A stretch of DNA of 64,000 bases. Origin: an uncultured Clostridia bacterium (GTDB taxonomy: Bacteria > Bacillota_A > Clostridia > TANB77 > CAG-508). Shown here piece by piece: positions 16,925 through 26,302 of the stretch; positions within the stretch are counted from its first letter, which is position 1, and each line of letters opens with the position of its first letter. A program made the position numbers and the translations under genes. Location of the stretch: contig CANQLO010000002.1 in NCBI GenBank assembly GCA_947624715.1, positions 1 to 64,000 of the forward strand. The letters run 5' to 3'. Under the pieces are notes generated by a model, which was not told the origin of the DNA, did no database searches, and saw nothing but the letters and a program-made list of their open reading frames with translations.

Positions 16925-18544
16925 TTATGCCGATTTTCTAAGTTCCATTGCGTGTTTTCTTGCAATGTCAGTAACATCTCCATTAGAAATTCTAGCTATT
17001 TCATTTATTACTTCATCTTCATCAAGTTTTCTTATTTGAGTATGTGTTCTTTCTCCATCTGTTATTTTACTAATAAAGTAATTTTCATCTCCCTTTGCTG
17101 CAATACTAGGTTGATGTGTAATACATATTACTTGATGATTTTTTCCTATTAATTTTAGCTTTTGTCCAACTGACTTAGCTGCTTTTCCACTAATTCCTGT
17201 ATCTATTTCATCAAAAATTAAAACTGGTGTACTATCAGTATCTGCTAATACTGTTTTTATTGCAAGCATAATCCTTGACATTTCTCCACCTGATGCTATC
17301 TTTGCTAATTCTTTAGCATCTTCACCCAGATTAGTTGATATAAAGAATTCTACCTCGTCTAAGCCTCTTTTGTTAAATTCTTTTTTCTGTTTTATCTCTA
17401 TCTTAAATTTTGCGTTAGGCATTTCCAAATCACTTAGTTCTGTATTTATCTTTTCACTCAAAACTTTGGCAGTTTCTTCTCTTAATGAATGCATTATTTC
17501 AGCTTTACTATTCATTTTTTGTACAATTAATTCTATATCTTTTTTTATTTTGTTATTTATTTCATCTAAATTGTTTATTCTGTTTATTTCTTGTTCTGTT
17601 TTATTTTTATATTCTAATATTTCTTCAATACTATTTCCATACTTTCTTTTTAATGAAAATATTAAGTCTAGTCTTTCTTCTATTTCATTTTGTTCATTTT
17701 CATCATAATACATATCATCATTTAATAAGTTCATATCTCTTGAAAATTCTTCTAGTTCATAAAAAATATTTTTTAATTCTGATGATTTCTGACTATATTT
17801 TTCATCTATATTTTCTAGTTTTTCCATTGATTTTAGAGCATCATTCATTAAATCAATTGATTTATCTATATTGCTATTTGTTTCGTTCAAGCCTTTTGAA
17901 ATCTTTTCATAATTTACATATAAATTTCTCTTTTCATTTAGGCTATCTTCTTCATTTATTTTAAGGTCTGCTTTATCAATTTCTTCAAATTCATATTGTA
18001 ATAAATCTAGTCTTCTTTGTCTTTCCTTTTCATCTCCTAGATTATCTTTTAGTTCTTTATTTAATTCGTTATATCTATAAAATAAATTTTTATATTCTTC
18101 ATATACTGTAGATAATTCTTCACCGCAAAAGTCATCTAAATATTTTATGTGATATTTTGAATTTAATATTTTCTGATTATCATTTTGTCCATGTATATCT
18201 ATTACAGAATTCATAAATTCTTTAAGTTCTGATACAGTTACTAGTCTACCATTAATTTTACAAGAATTTCTTCCATTTGTATGAACTTCTCTACTAACTA
18301 TTATGTTTCCATCTACCGCATTTTCATTTTCTGGTAAATACAAATTTAATTCTACAAAAGAATATTCTTCGCCTTTTCTAATTATTTCTTTAGAAAATCT
18401 TCCTCCTGAAATTATATTTATTGCATCTATAATTAAGGTTTTACCAGCTCCAGTTTCTCCAGTAAACACATTAAATCCAGAATTAAGGTCAACACATAAA
18501 TCATCTATTATTCCTATATTTTTAATATGTAAAGTAGTAATCAT
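16925..18544 (-). CDS. DNA repair protein RecN
   Basis: An SMC-like ATPase of double-strand break repair, 539 residues, close to the usual length. Walker A is TGETGAGKT near residue 30, followed by IDIHGQNDNQ. A long central coiled coil spans about 150-350. The ABC signature ASGGEMSRIMLAIK and Walker B LIFDEIDTGISG form the second ATPase half. Start ATG with AAGGAG. It has an unusually perfect promoter with two operator-like palindromes, fitting damage induction. Confidence 0.96.
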   Translation of the reverse strand: MITTLHIKNIGIIDDLCVDLNSGFNVFTGETGAGKTLIIDAINIISGGRFSKEIIRKGEEYSFVELNLYLPENENAVDGNIIVSREVHTNGRNSCKINGRLVTVSELKEFMNSVIDIHGQNDNQKILNSKYHIKYLDDFCGEELSTVYEEYKNLFYRYNELNKELKDNLGDEKERQRRLDLLQYEFEEIDKADLKINEEDSLNEKRNLYVNYEKISKGLNETNSNIDKSIDLMNDALKSMEKLENIDEKYSQKSSELKNIFYELEEFSRDMNLLNDDMYYDENEQNEIEERLDLIFSLKRKYGNSIEEILEYKNKTEQEINRINNLDEINNKIKKDIELIVQKMNSKAEIMHSLREETAKVLSEKINTELSDLEMPNAKFKIEIKQKKEFNKRGLDEVEFFISTNLGEDAKELAKIASGGEMSRIMLAIKTVLADTDSTPVLIFDEIDTGISGKAAKSVGQKLKLIGKNHQVICITHQPSIAAKGDENYFISKITDGERTHTQIRKLDEDEVINEIARISNGDVTDIARKHAMELRKSA

Positions 18545-18560
18545 AAAAATTTCTCCTTTT

Positions 18561-18608
18561 CAAACTTTTGTTTGTCTTTATTATACAAACAAAAGTTTTG
18601 TATGTCAA
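18561..18608 (-). promoter_or_regulatory. recN promoter and candidate SOS boxes
   Basis: TTGACA (18608-18603) and TATAAT (18585-18580) with a 17-bp spacer are a full consensus. Two AAAC-N4-GTTT palindromes lie in it: one fills the spacer (18598-18587), the other sits at the expected transcription start (CAAAC-AAAA-GTTTG, 18574-18561). Their centres are 25 bp apart. The layout resembles Gram-positive LexA boxes (GAAC-N4-GTTC) but the G is replaced by A. Confidence 0.65.
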
Positions 18609-18860
18609 GAGAAAATTTTAAATTTTTTATAAAATTTTTATATATTTATGTTTACTAATTGAAATTATGATTGTAATTGAGTCCTCTAGTATATCTTCAT
18701 CATATAATCTAAGTATCTTTCCCCTTAAAGTTTTTTTCATAACAAGTTCATTTGACTTTAGTGATGTTGTAAAATATTTGAAATAACATTCTGCTTTTAT
18801 TATATTACTTTTAATTCTTTTATGCAATGCTACAAAGAAATTTAAGTTTTAGTTATCCTA

Positions 18861-18897
18861 AAAAATAGCAAAAGCCACTATAACTTTTGCTATTTTT
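18861..18897. terminator. Bidirectional terminator
   Basis: A 14-bp stem (AAAAATAGCAAAAG and its complement) with T-runs on both strands. On the minus strand it ends the cyclophilin transcript ahead of recN. Confidence 0.8.
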
Positions 18898-18950
18898 CTC
18901 TTCTTACACATTTTTATTCATATAGCAATTAAAACGAAAATTCAATAGAT

Positions 18951-18992
18951 TTACGACTAAAAAATTGTATCTCGACAGTTTTTTAGTCGTAA
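18951..18992. repeat. Perfect 14-bp inverted repeat
   Basis: The arms TTACGACTAAAAAA and TTTTTTAGTCGTAA flank a 14-nt loop that contains TCGACA. There is no T-run after the stem, so it is not a standard terminator. The 559-bp stretch between recN and the cyclophilin gene (18545-19103) holds only this, the terminator above and the recN promoter. Confidence 0.5.
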
Positions 18993-19103
18993 GTATGATT
19001 TATTCATTTAAAAATGCTTTAAATTGTGTTATTTCTTATTTCATTTTATAAACTCATCATTATATTTTTAGTTTATATCTAATATTTCATACAGTTAATA
19101 TTT

Positions 19104-19988
19104 CTATCCCAAATATTGTTGACTTAAATATGATGAATAATCAAACGGTTCCATTGTTTCTGGCATTCCATAATCTACTCCAAATGTATCAACTGTGATT
19201 TTTGTAATTACTGGTGGATTTACAGGTTTATCTGCTGTTTTTCCTTCTTCTCCTGAGTCTCTAGTTTCAACTTCTACATTTGATATTTCATCAACTATAT
19301 CCATTCCTTCTTTTACTTCACCAAAAGCTGCATATTGTCCATCTAAACTTGTAGTATCTTTAGTCATTATAAAGAATTGACTACATGCTGAGTTATATCC
19401 TTTAGATGCTAGACCTGCTATTGAACTATAATCAGATCTTGCCATAGATATAACACCTCTTTTATGTTTTAGAGTATTGTCTCTAAAACCATTTATTATA
19501 AATTCTCCTTTTATTGCATATTCTTCTGTTGAATCCATACCTATATCACTTAATTTTGCACTTCCTGTTCCATCTCCATTTGGATCTCCACCTTGTATCA
19601 TAAAGTCTGGAATTGTTCTATGGAATGTAAGTCCATCATAAAATCCATGTTGTGCTAAAGCTATAAAGTTTGCAACTGTATTTGGTGCATACTCTGGATA
19701 TAATTCAACTGTAATCGTTCCTTTTCCTTCAATTTCAATTTTTGCAATAGGATTTTTTCCTACATAATTATTTTTTTGAATTACTGTATTTACAACAAAT
19801 GCTATTAGTGCTAAAACTACTAGTATTGCAATCACAGTTAATGCTAAAATTACTTTTTTAGAAATTTTTGTTTTTTCTTTTTTTGTAGATTCTTCTTTTA
19901 TAGTTTCATCCTTTATTTCTTTATTCTTCACATTTTCTTCTTTTGCACTTTTTCCTTTTACATTTTTTACTTCTTTGTCTTTCTTCAT
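19104..19988 (-). CDS. Membrane-anchored cyclophilin-type prolyl isomerase
   Basis: A 294-residue peptidyl-prolyl cis-trans isomerase that helps exported proteins fold. The cytoplasmic N terminus (about 1-43) is a run of Lys/Glu repeats, then one membrane segment (about 45-67). The cyclophilin domain follows at about 80-280: GLTFHRTIPDFMIQGGDPNGDGTG, GVISMARSD, SACSQFFIMTKDT, YAAFGEV. There is no lipobox, so it is a type II membrane protein with the catalytic domain outside. The basic, charged tail is not part of the fold. Downstream of disA, with a hairpin-containing leader. Confidence 0.92.
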   Translation of the reverse strand: MKKDKEVKNVKGKSAKEENVKNKEIKDETIKEESTKKEKTKISKKVILALTVIAILVVLALIAFVVNTVIQKNNYVGKNPIAKIEIEGKGTITVELYPEYAPNTVANFIALAQHGFYDGLTFHRTIPDFMIQGGDPNGDGTGSAKLSDIGMDSTEEYAIKGEFIINGFRDNTLKHKRGVISMARSDYSSIAGLASKGYNSACSQFFIMTKDTTSLDGQYAAFGEVKEGMDIVDEISNVEVETRDSGEEGKTADKPVNPPVITKITVDTFGVDYGMPETMEPFDYSSYLSQQYLG

Positions 19989-20074
19989 TTTACTATTCCT
20001 TTTTACAATTTAAAGCTTATATTTTAATAATAAATATTTAAACTTTTTAATTGTAATATTCCTTTATATGTATT

Positions 20075-20094
20075 TAGGCTTTTAGGATAGCCTA
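20075..20094 (-). other. Short leader hairpin
   Basis: A 6-bp inverted repeat (TAGGCT/AGCCTA) in the cyclophilin leader, similar to the element at 10877-10898. Role unknown. Confidence 0.3.
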
Positions 20095-20122
20095 TGAACC
20101 TTGCAATATATATTTTATACTA

Positions 20123-21175
20123 CTAAATAATCATATTGTCAAATATAAATTGTTCTTGCATTCTTTTCAATGACTGTACTATTGCTTTTGACCTTACTTC
20201 ACCAATACCATCAACATTATCTAGTTCATTTATGTCAGCTACTAGTAGATTTTGAAAAGATTTAAATTTCTTTACTATATTTTCTACTATGTTATTAGGC
20301 ATTCTTGGTATTTTATTTAGTATTCTATAACCTCTTGCATAAACTGTAATTTCATCTAATTTATCTGTCTCTTTCATTCCTAAAATTGATGCTATTAAAT
20401 TAGTTTTTATTAAATCTTCATAATTTAAATTTCTTATTTCTTCATATGCTTCATATACATCTTTTTTCGCAATATAATCCCTTAAAATTAAGAGTTCTTC
20501 TTTATCAACACCATCTATTAGTTCACTTAATTGCATTGAAATAAGTCTTCCTTCTGTTCCTAACTCATAAATAGACTTTTTGACTTCATCTGCAATTCTC
20601 ATAAGCATTTCTATTCTTTGTATTGTTTCTACAATCATTTGCAAAGTTACCATATCATTGAATTCATATTCGTTAAGCATACTTATCTTATTATCAAAAA
20701 CTTTTCGATATTTTTCAACCGTTTGCAAAGCTTGATTTGCTTTAGCTGCTACTTTTGATGTATCTTCTAAAACATATCTATCTATTCCATTATATATAGT
20801 TATGATTTCTCTTCTTTGAGAAATACTTATTACTACATTACCTGTTTTCTTTGACACTCTTTCTGCAGTTCTATGCCTTGTCCCTGTTTCACTCGTTGGA
20901 ATGCTACTGTCTGGCATAAGCTGTGCATTTGCAAATAATATCTTTTTTAAGTCTGCACTTAATATTATTGCTCCATCCATTTTAGCAAGTTCATATAGTT
21001 TAGCTGGAGTAAAATCAACATTGATATTAAAACCTCCGTCAACTATATCCATAACTTTTTCACCGTCGCCAATAACTATCAATGCTCCAGTTTTAGCTTT
21101 TAAAATACTTTCAAGCCCTTCTCTTATTTGAGTACCAGGTGCTATCATTCTCAAGATTTCAACAATTTCCATCAT
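20123..21175 (-). CDS. DNA integrity scanning diadenylate cyclase
   Basis: Makes cyclic di-AMP from two ATP while scanning DNA. In spore formers it reports lesions before sporulation. The 350-residue length is standard. The DAC domain covers about 1-140, with DGA at 67-69 and RHRTAER at 100-106, the nucleotide-binding motifs. A helical linker and a C-terminal helix-hairpin-helix domain follow (about 285-350, LDNVDGIGEVRSKAI). Gene order radA-disA is conserved in many Firmicutes, and the gap is only 14 bp. Confidence 0.96.
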   Translation of the reverse strand: MMEIVEILRMIAPGTQIREGLESILKAKTGALIVIGDGEKVMDIVDGGFNINVDFTPAKLYELAKMDGAIILSADLKKILFANAQLMPDSSIPTSETGTRHRTAERVSKKTGNVVISISQRREIITIYNGIDRYVLEDTSKVAAKANQALQTVEKYRKVFDNKISMLNEYEFNDMVTLQMIVETIQRIEMLMRIADEVKKSIYELGTEGRLISMQLSELIDGVDKEELLILRDYIAKKDVYEAYEEIRNLNYEDLIKTNLIASILGMKETDKLDEITVYARGYRILNKIPRMPNNIVENIVKKFKSFQNLLVADINELDNVDGIGEVRSKAIVQSLKRMQEQFIFDNMII

Positions 21176-21189
21176 GCTCTCCCAATATC

Positions 21190-22552
21190 TTATAGCCCTA
21201 TTGCTTTAAGGGCTTCGTTAATATTTCTAACACCTATTATATCTAATTTGTAAGTATTTTTCAATAGTTTTTTGTTATTTTCTGGTATTATACATTTTTT
21301 TATTCCCAATCTTTCCGCTTCTTTTAGTCTTTTATCAATCATATTTACTGCTCTTATTTCTCCTGTTAGACCTACTTCTCCTATTATTGCCGTATCTTTT
21401 GGTATATATGTATTTTTATAACATGATGCAATTACCAATGCTATTCCCAAATCTATCGCTGGCTCATTTATTTTCATTCCACTTACAACATTTAAGTATA
21501 TATCCTGATTTCCTAAGCTTAAATTTGCTCTTTTTTCTAGAACTGCTACTATTAATGTAATTTTGTTGAAATCTACACCATTTCCTGCTCTTTTAGGTAT
21601 GCCATAAAAACTTTGCGTTGTTAATGCTTGTAATTCTACTAATAATGGCCTTGTTCCCTCTAAGCTACATACTATTGCAGCACCAGGAACTTGTCCTTGG
21701 TCTTCTGATATTAATACTTTAGAAGGATTTGTGACTTCAATCATTCCTTCATTTTGCATTTCAAACATTCCGACCTCATTAGTTGAACCAAATCTATTTT
21801 TTACTCCTCTTAATATTCTATAAGAAAAATATCTTTCCCCTTCTAAGTATAGAACTGTGTCCACCATATGTTCTAAGACTCTTGGTCCTGCTATATTTCC
21901 GTCTTTTGTAACATGTCCTATGATTATAGTTGTGATTTTATTTTGTTTACAACATTTCATTATTCTGGCTGTTATTTCTCTTACTTGACTCACTGTTCCG
22001 AGGAGCAGATGTTATTTCATTTGAAAACATTGTTTGTATTGAATCTATTACAACAAGTTTTGGATTCATTGATAATACTTCTGCTTCAATAGCATCAATA
22101 TCAGTTTCCCCTAAAAACATTATGTTATCATTTTTTATATTTAATCTATCTGCTCTTAATTTTACTTGTTCTGCTGATTCTTCTCCAGATACATATAATA
22201 CCTTGCCATCATTTGCAAGTTTATCGCAAATTTGTAAAATCAAAGTTGATTTTCCTATACCAGGTTCTCCTCCAAGAAGTACCAATGAACCTTTTACTAT
22301 TCCTCCGCCAAGAACTCTATCAAGTTCTTCTACACCTGTTTTTGTTCTAACTGCTTCTTTTCCTTCTACTTGATTTAGGCTTAGTGGTTTTGCCGTTTCT
22401 TTTAACTTAACATTTGTACCAGATGTAGTTGTTACTTGAAGTTTTTCTTCATAAAATGTATTCCATGAATTACATGCTGGACATTTTCCTAGCCATTTTT
22501 GAGATTCATAGCCACAGTTGCTACATACAAATATTGTTTTAGTTTTAGCCAT
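21190..22552 (-). pseudogene. RadA, interrupted by a one-base frameshift
   Basis: RadA is a RecA-like helicase for recombination intermediates. The N-terminal part (from 22552) has the zinc finger CSNCGYESQKWLGKCPAC, Walker A GGEPGIGKST and ESAEQVKLRADRL. The frame breaks at SAP. The C-terminal part continues in another frame with SQVREITARIM, VLYLEGERY, KNRFGSTNEVG and a Lon-like domain. Removing one base at about position 22000 restores the usual SAPGTVSQVRE and an ordinary 453-residue protein. The two halves overlap and neither is functional alone. The lesion is either a real mutation or a sequencing error. No decay is seen elsewhere in the gene. Confidence 0.85.
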
Positions 22553-22583
22553 TTATTAGTTCCTTTCTCATTATGATGATCTG

Positions 22584-24542
22584 CTAATCTATTAACATTC
22601 CTATAAACATTGCATGTGACCAACCCAATCCAATTACCCAAGTTTGATTTAAGTCACTATTTGATTGTTCTGGAAGTAATCCTAGTGGGTTAGCACTATT
22701 TACAATAAATCTTAAACACTCATTTGCTTTATTTTTGTCTCCGATTTTTTTGTAGTACATTCCCATCCATGCTGTTGCAATAATCCAAGGATTGTTTCCT
22801 CCTATGTATCTATCATTTTGGTATCTTAAATATCCACCTAAATATGTTCTAATAGTCATATTTAAATGCTCTACTGTATTTTTTATTATTTTTTCTTCTG
22901 GTTCAAATACTCCAAATGGTATAACTGAACCTAATACACTTATATCAGCTAATCTATCACTTGTATTTCTTAGTAAAACTTTCTTTTCTTTATCTACTAG
23001 GTTATCCATTATATATTGTTTTATCTCTCTTAATAGACTTTCATATCTTGCTTTATTTAAAATAATATCATCTTGCTTTAATCTGTTATTTGTATAGAAC
23101 TCTCCAACTTCATCATATATTTTTATCATTGCATTAAAGGCTCCAAAAATACTTGCTAAAGAATATAAATGTATTCCTTCATTTTCTTCCCATATATCAT
23201 AACTTGGATGTTTATAAATTTCATCTCTTTCTTTATAATTATATTTTTGTTCAAGTTCTCTTCTTACTAAGTCCTCTTTCTCTTCTTTTCCAAGTATATG
23301 GTTTATATATTTCTCCAAAAATGCTACTGCAAGTTCTAACATTTTCAAATTATCTTTTAAAAACTTTTTATTTTTCTTTCCTGTGCGTTTTTCCATAGTT
23401 TTATAATGTTCATAAGCTTCCCATACAACTATTGCAGTTTCATCAACTTGATATCCCCAACATGGAGCTAATCTTCCATCTGAGAAAAATCTTTGTTCCC
23501 ACATTCCATTTTTGCATTGTGTGTTTTTTAAGAAAACACTATAAAATTTTTCTGTTAAATCATCAAATCCTAAATGGTCCAAATTATTTAATATAATAGC
23601 TGCATCTCTTGGCCAACAATATGCATATTTTCCACATCTATCTCTTTCCTCATCAACTTCTAATGATGCTGTTATTGCTCCTGTTTTTTCATTCACTAAT
23701 AAAGGCATAAACAAAATAGTTCTATTATAAACATCTATTAATTTATTCATATAGTCAGTACCATCTCTTTTTAGCTTTAATGTATTATGGTCGTCTAAAT
23801 ATTTTCTCCAATATTTATCTATTTTTTCAATTTCTTTGTCTACATTTATTTTTTTCAATTTAGCTATTTTCTCAGTTACTTCTTTCATATTTCCATCTTC
23901 ATACTTGATGTACATCATAAGAGAAAATTCCCTTTTTTCGCCAGGCTTAATGGTTCCTAAATCATAACTGATTGCAGAGTCTTCTGACATTCCTATATAA
24001 TCTTTATCATAGATTTCTCCAGAAGATATTGTTCTATCCACATCATTTAATTGGTGGCTGTATAATTTTTCATTTGAAAATATTGCAGATGTAAAGTTAT
24101 AACTATATTGAATTAATGCATCATTTTCAATCATTCCACCTGCCATATTGTTATATGATGAAAGTACACTTGAACGTACCAAAAATTTTATGTCTAAATC
24201 TATTGTATTTTCATTTTTTAATACATACTTTTTTAATACAACATCTTGATTTATCATAACACAGTCAGTTTGTTTTACTTTCAACTGAAAATAAGTGTTT
24301 TCTATCTCTGTGTTTAAAACATTTGATTCTTCATTATAATATTGATTATACTTGTTATTTACATCACTATGTAGATAAATGATATTTGAATCATTTATCT
24401 TTACTCCAACATGAAAAAAATCTGAATACTGTCTATAGTCTGGAAGTGGATAATATAATCTTAATAATTCTCCATATTTACTAAAACTTACTATAATATT
24501 TTTATTTCCAATAAATGCATCATTATAATATTTCTTTTTCAT
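22584..24542 (-). CDS. Glycoside hydrolase family 15 protein
   Basis: A 652-residue glucoamylase-like enzyme that removes glucose from alpha-glucans or related oligosaccharides. An N-terminal beta-sandwich domain (about 1-250) is followed by the alpha/alpha-barrel: YCWPRDAAIILNNLDHLG, WEQRFFSDGRLAPCWGYQVDETAIV, a putative acid Glu in DIWEENEGIHLYS, and LPEQSN with the second candidate catalytic Glu, then GLGWSHAMFI. There is no signal peptide, so it acts in the cytoplasm, perhaps on storage glycogen or trehalose-type sugars. Its start overlaps the beta-CASP stop by one base, so the two are co-translated. Confidence 0.88.
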   Translation of the reverse strand: MKKKYYNDAFIGNKNIIVSFSKYGELLRLYYPLPDYRQYSDFFHVGVKINDSNIIYLHSDVNNKYNQYYNEESNVLNTEIENTYFQLKVKQTDCVMINQDVVLKKYVLKNENTIDLDIKFLVRSSVLSSYNNMAGGMIENDALIQYSYNFTSAIFSNEKLYSHQLNDVDRTISSGEIYDKDYIGMSEDSAISYDLGTIKPGEKREFSLMMYIKYEDGNMKEVTEKIAKLKKINVDKEIEKIDKYWRKYLDDHNTLKLKRDGTDYMNKLIDVYNRTILFMPLLVNEKTGAITASLEVDEERDRCGKYAYCWPRDAAIILNNLDHLGFDDLTEKFYSVFLKNTQCKNGMWEQRFFSDGRLAPCWGYQVDETAIVVWEAYEHYKTMEKRTGKKNKKFLKDNLKMLELAVAFLEKYINHILGKEEKEDLVRRELEQKYNYKERDEIYKHPSYDIWEENEGIHLYSLASIFGAFNAMIKIYDEVGEFYTNNRLKQDDIILNKARYESLLREIKQYIMDNLVDKEKKVLLRNTSDRLADISVLGSVIPFGVFEPEEKIIKNTVEHLNMTIRTYLGGYLRYQNDRYIGGNNPWIIATAWMGMYYKKIGDKNKANECLRFIVNSANPLGLLPEQSNSDLNQTWVIGLGWSHAMFIGMLID

Positions 24543-26206
24543 TAGTTTTCCCCTTTATTCATAATTTCTATTATTTGTTTTCTTAAATCTACTACTCTAT
24601 TATTTAATTTTGCTAAATCTTCGTCTGATGATGATTGTATTCTTATATTTTCCTTTAGAGCATGTTTCATATCTTCTAATTCATTTTCTAGAGATTGCAT
24701 TTTATTTATTAATTCAATTCTATCAAATTCTTTTTTAACTGGATTGATATATCTTTGAGATTTCTCTAGGTTGTCATCAAGTATATACTCTTCTCCATAA
24801 TCAGGAATTGATACATCTATTCCTGTTTCTTCAAGTAATTTTTCTTTTAATACTTCTTGTGAGTCTGGTTCTCCATGTACTAAAAATATATGTTTAGGTC
24901 TTTGGGTTGTAAATGATGCCACAAATGAGAGTAATCCATTTTGATCAGCATGTCCAGAATAACCTTCTATATATTCTACTCTAGCTTTAACTGCAAATTC
25001 TTCTCCTAATATTTTTACTTTAGGTTCACCATCTACTATCCTTCTTCCTAAAGTTCCCGGTGCTTGATATCCTACAAATAATATTGTACTTTTTGGATTC
25101 CATATATTATGTTTTAGATGATGTTTTATTCTTCCAACATCACACATACCACTTGCAGAAATTATTATTGATGGTTCATCTGATTCATTTAATGCTTTTG
25201 ATTCATCAACAGATTGTATAAAATGTAATCCAGGAAATTCAAGTGGATTATCACCTCTTGAAATGAATTCTTTTATATCATCATCAAATAAGTCCATATT
25301 TTTCTTAAATACCTGAGTTGCAGATACAGCTAATGGACTATCAACATAAACTGGTGTATTCATTAATTCTTTAAATTTATTTTGAAATTCTTCATCATCT
25401 TTATGTTGGTCTTTTATTTTATTTAGTTCATATAAAATCTCTTGAGTTCTACCAACTGCAAATGAAGGTATTATTACAGATCCACCATTTCGTATTGTTT
25501 CAGAAACTATATCCAAAAACATTGAAGCTTTGTCATCATTTCTTAAATGTAATCTACTTCCATATGTCGACTCCATTACTAGATAATCTGCACTTTCTAT
25601 CATAGTTGGACTAGCTAGTAAAGGTATATCATTATTTCCTAAATCTCCTGAAAATACTATTTTTTCCTGCTTTCCATTTTCAGTAACCCATACTTCTATT
25701 ATGCTAGAACCTAGCATATGTCCAGCATCATTAAATCTTACTTGTATTTCTGGAGTTATTTCTACTATTTCATCATAAGATACTCCTTTAAATATTTCCA
25801 TACAATCTATTGCATCTTTTGCTGTATATAATGGTTCTAAAAGAGTTCTTTGTCCTGCTCTTTTACGTTTCTTGTTTTTTATCTCATTTTCTGTTTCTTG
25901 TATATGTCCACTATCTGGTAACATTATCTCACATAAGTCGCAGGTTGCTTTTGTTGCATAAACTGGATTTCTATATCCATCTTTATATAGTTTTGGAATT
26001 CTTCCTGAATGGTCTATATGTGCATGTGTTAGTAATAAAAAATCTATTTGTGTTACATCATATTCAAATGGCTTATCATTAAGTAATTCTTCTTCCATTC
26101 TTCCTTGATGTAATCCGCAGTCAACTAAAAATTTCTTGCCTGCTGCTTCTACTAAAAAATTTGAGCCTGTTACAGCCTTTGTAGCTCCTAAAAAAGTTAT
26201 TTTCAT
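24542..26206 (-). CDS. Beta-CASP metallo-hydrolase
   Basis: A 554-residue metallo-beta-lactamase-fold nuclease of the CPSF/Ysh1-like type, probably acting on RNA. The zinc motif is LTHAHIDHSG, with FSGDLGN further on. The beta-CASP region and motifs follow (SFAVGRTQEILYEL, SASGMCDVGRIKHHL), with GYSGHADQNG and LVHGEPDS at the end. A C-terminal coiled coil covers about 480-554. I start at the ATG at 26206, which has AGAAAGGAT ahead; the longer frame adds a stretch with no ribosome site. Its leader carries a triplicated sequence. Confidence 0.88.
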   Translation of the reverse strand: MKITFLGATKAVTGSNFLVEAAGKKFLVDCGLHQGRMEEELLNDKPFEYDVTQIDFLLLTHAHIDHSGRIPKLYKDGYRNPVYATKATCDLCEIMLPDSGHIQETENEIKNKKRKRAGQRTLLEPLYTAKDAIDCMEIFKGVSYDEIVEITPEIQVRFNDAGHMLGSSIIEVWVTENGKQEKIVFSGDLGNNDIPLLASPTMIESADYLVMESTYGSRLHLRNDDKASMFLDIVSETIRNGGSVIIPSFAVGRTQEILYELNKIKDQHKDDEEFQNKFKELMNTPVYVDSPLAVSATQVFKKNMDLFDDDIKEFISRGDNPLEFPGLHFIQSVDESKALNESDEPSIIISASGMCDVGRIKHHLKHNIWNPKSTILFVGYQAPGTLGRRIVDGEPKVKILGEEFAVKARVEYIEGYSGHADQNGLLSFVASFTTQRPKHIFLVHGEPDSQEVLKEKLLEETGIDVSIPDYGEEYILDDNLEKSQRYINPVKKEFDRIELINKMQSLENELEDMKHALKENIRIQSSSDEDLAKLNNRVVDLRKQIIEIMNKGEN

Positions 26207-26219
26207 TTGTATATCCTTT

Positions 26220-26302
26220 CTATTCAAAAATATTTTTTTTAATTGTATATTCATCTATTCAAAAATTTTTGTCCTACTTGTGTATTCTTTCTATTCAAAA
26301 AT
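26220..26302 (-). repeat. Degenerate 35-nt tandem triplication
   Basis: CTATTCAAAAAT (plus strand) recurs at 26220, 26255 and 26291, period 35-36 nt. Partly matching sequence (ATACACAA/ATATACAA on the minus strand) lies between the copies. The unit contains the end of the upstream gene (codons for Ile-Phe-Glu-stop) and the ribosome site region of the beta-CASP gene. Confidence 0.5.

Noticed and set aside
18627..18827. 66-residue open frame upstream of recN
   Set aside because: It starts with TTG, has no ribosome site at that start or at the internal ATG, and lies against the recN promoter. No family is recognised.
21190..21993. Separate short Lon-like/RadA C-terminal gene starting at GTG
   Set aside because: No ribosome site, and the preceding frame joins it perfectly after removal of one base, so it is the second half of radA.
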